Assembly: GCF_947492455.1 (NCBI RefSeq)
Contig: NZ_CANLNB010000004.1
Span: 62,001-126,000 of the forward strand
DNA length: 64,000 bases
Source: an uncultured Aliiroseovarius sp.
Lineage (GTDB): Bacteria; Pseudomonadota; Alphaproteobacteria; Rhodobacterales; Rhodobacteraceae
Direction: 5' to 3'
The notes beneath the pieces were generated by a model. It was not told the DNA's origin, ran no database searches, and saw only the letters and a program-made list of their open reading frames with translations. Position 1 is the first letter of the stretch, and every line of letters starts with the position of its first letter. Made by a program: the position numbers and the translations under genes. Shown piece by piece: positions 63,219 through 64,000 of this stretch.

Positions 63219-64000
63219 ATGACCAATGTCGTAATCGTATCGGCCGCGCGCACCGCCGTGGGCAGTTTCTCGGGTTCGTTCGCGAACACGCCCGCCCATG
63301 ACCTCGGCGCAGCCGTTCTGGCCGAGATCGTCGCCCGCGCAGGGATTGACCCGTCCGAGGTCAGCGAGACCATTCTGGGTCAGGTGCTTCAGGCCGGTCA
63401 GGGTCAGAACCCGGCACGTCAGGCGCATATCAACGCTGGTTTCGCGAAAGAGGCATCGGCTTGGGGCATCAACCAGGTCTGTGGCTCGGGTCTGCGTACC
63501 GTTGCGCTGGGCGCACAGCACGTGCAATTGGGCGACGCTGCCATCGTGGCTGCTGGTGGCCAAGAGAACATGACCCTCAGCCCCCACGTCGCGCACCTGC
63601 GTGCCGGGCACAAAATGGGCGACATGAAATTCATCGACTGCATGATCAAAGACGGTCTGTGGGATGCGTTCAACGGCTACCACATGGGCCAGACCGCTGA
63701 AAACGTGGCCGAGCAGTGGCAGATCACCCGCGAGATGCAGGACGAATTCGCTGTTGCCTCGCAAAACAAGGCGGAAGCCGCTCAGAAAGCCGGCAAATTC
63801 GCGGACGAGATCGTGCCCTTCACCGTGAAAACTCGCAAGGGCGACATCATCGTGGACCAAGACGAATACATCCGTCACGGCGCCACCATCGAAGCCATGC
63901 AAAAACTGCGTCCGGCCTTCACCAAAGACGGTTCGGTCACCGCTGCAAACGCCTCGGGCATCAACGACGGCGCGGCTGCCGTGCTGCTGATGTCGGCTGA
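63219..64000 (+). CDS. phaA: Acetyl-CoA C-acetyltransferase, cut by window end
   Basis: Thiolase that condenses two acetyl-CoA. Only the first 260 codons are in the window. The N-terminus [20 protein letters not shown] and the nucleophile Cys in [16 protein letters not shown] are clear. [11 protein letters not shown] and [17 protein letters not shown] are typical of the PhaA/AtoB type. AAGGA lies six bases before ATG 63219. The C-terminal catalytic motifs are beyond the window. A phaB gene next to it would support a polyhydroxybutyrate role. Confidence 0.9.
   Translation, partial: MTNVVIVSAARTAVGSFSGSFANTPAHDLGAAVLAEIVARAGIDPSEVSETILGQVLQAGQGQNPARQAHINAGFAKEASAWGINQVCGSGLRTVALGAQHVQLGDAAIVAAGGQENMTLSPHVAHLRAGHKMGDMKFIDCMIKDGLWDAFNGYHMGQTAENVAEQWQITREMQDEFAVASQNKAEAAQKAGKFADEIVPFTVKTRKGDIIVDQDEYIRHGATIEAMQKLRPAFTKDGSVTAANASGINDGAAAVLLMSA

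Overview
The window is chromosomal DNA from an alphaproteobacterium, most likely a Rhodobacterales member of the Roseobacter group. Supporting signs are the high GC content, the glnK-amtB pair, an Irr-type iron box in front of a ferritin-like/VIT1 iron exporter, membrane-anchored CycM-type cytochrome c, the alphaproteobacteria-specific TIGR02302 and DUF2794 proteins, glutathione-dependent formaldehyde genes, an ffs-rsgA-dnaX-ebfC-recR neighbourhood, and argH/small lipoprotein/lysA order. There are no rRNA genes, tRNAs, CRISPR arrays, prophages or intact insertion sequences that I can see. The only non-coding RNA gene I am sure of is the 4.5S SRP RNA.

Layout. 0.1-3.8 kb: MlaA lipoprotein and MlaC-like protein, then a class A penicillin-binding protein. 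4.0-8 kb: glnK-amtB, an outer-membrane barrel, a decayed tail of a second amtB, a DUF2892 membrane protein and a SnoaL-like protein. 8-15.2 kb: aminotransferase and mercaptopyruvate sulfurtransferase, UPF0178 protein and S-formylglutathione hydrolase, a frameshifted nnrS behind an AEC transporter, a cupin, and mbfA. 15.3-19.6 kb: class III alcohol dehydrogenase, cytochrome c', and a paaI-paaK-tetR phenylacetate group. 19.8-25.4 kb: DUF2794, leucyl aminopeptidase with NlpC/P60 peptidase, an HPt-like protein, a flavodoxin with an Fnr-type box, a MuiA-like remnant, and an AT-rich pair of exported proteins. 25.7-38.8 kb: asd, rhlE, an MFS carrier, divergent hemE/hemC, thiolase, MarR, hemF, an SDR, an RsmC-like methyltransferase, clpS and a SPOR-tailed D,D-carboxypeptidase. 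38.8-44.6 kb: yejABEF peptide importer. 44.7-49.7 kb: cytochrome c, pheA, SRPBCC, nudC, and a CpdB-like phosphodiesterase without a signal peptide. 49.8-54.6 kb: ffs, rsgA, a dual-specificity phosphatase, dnaX, ebfC and recR. 54.6-64 kb: TIGR02302 protein, lysA, a 34-residue LptM-like lipoprotein, argH, lytic transglycosylase, tag, an EAL protein and a thiolase cut by the window end.

How the genes work together. Several genes serve the envelope (MlaA/MlaC, class A PBP, carboxypeptidase, lytic transglycosylase, LptM-like protein). hemE, hemC and hemF supply haem and cytochromes c use it. Formaldehyde is handled by class III ADH plus FghA. Nitrogen supply is handled by GlnK-AmtB.

The most unusual signals are non-coding. 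A modular 3' element (GC hairpins followed by a GGATATTTATGACAAGAAAA-like core) occurs three times, each time just after a gene and in that gene's orientation. Three short palindromes with five-base loops follow the SRP RNA. The tail and terminator region of amtB is duplicated on the far side of the outer-membrane protein gene.
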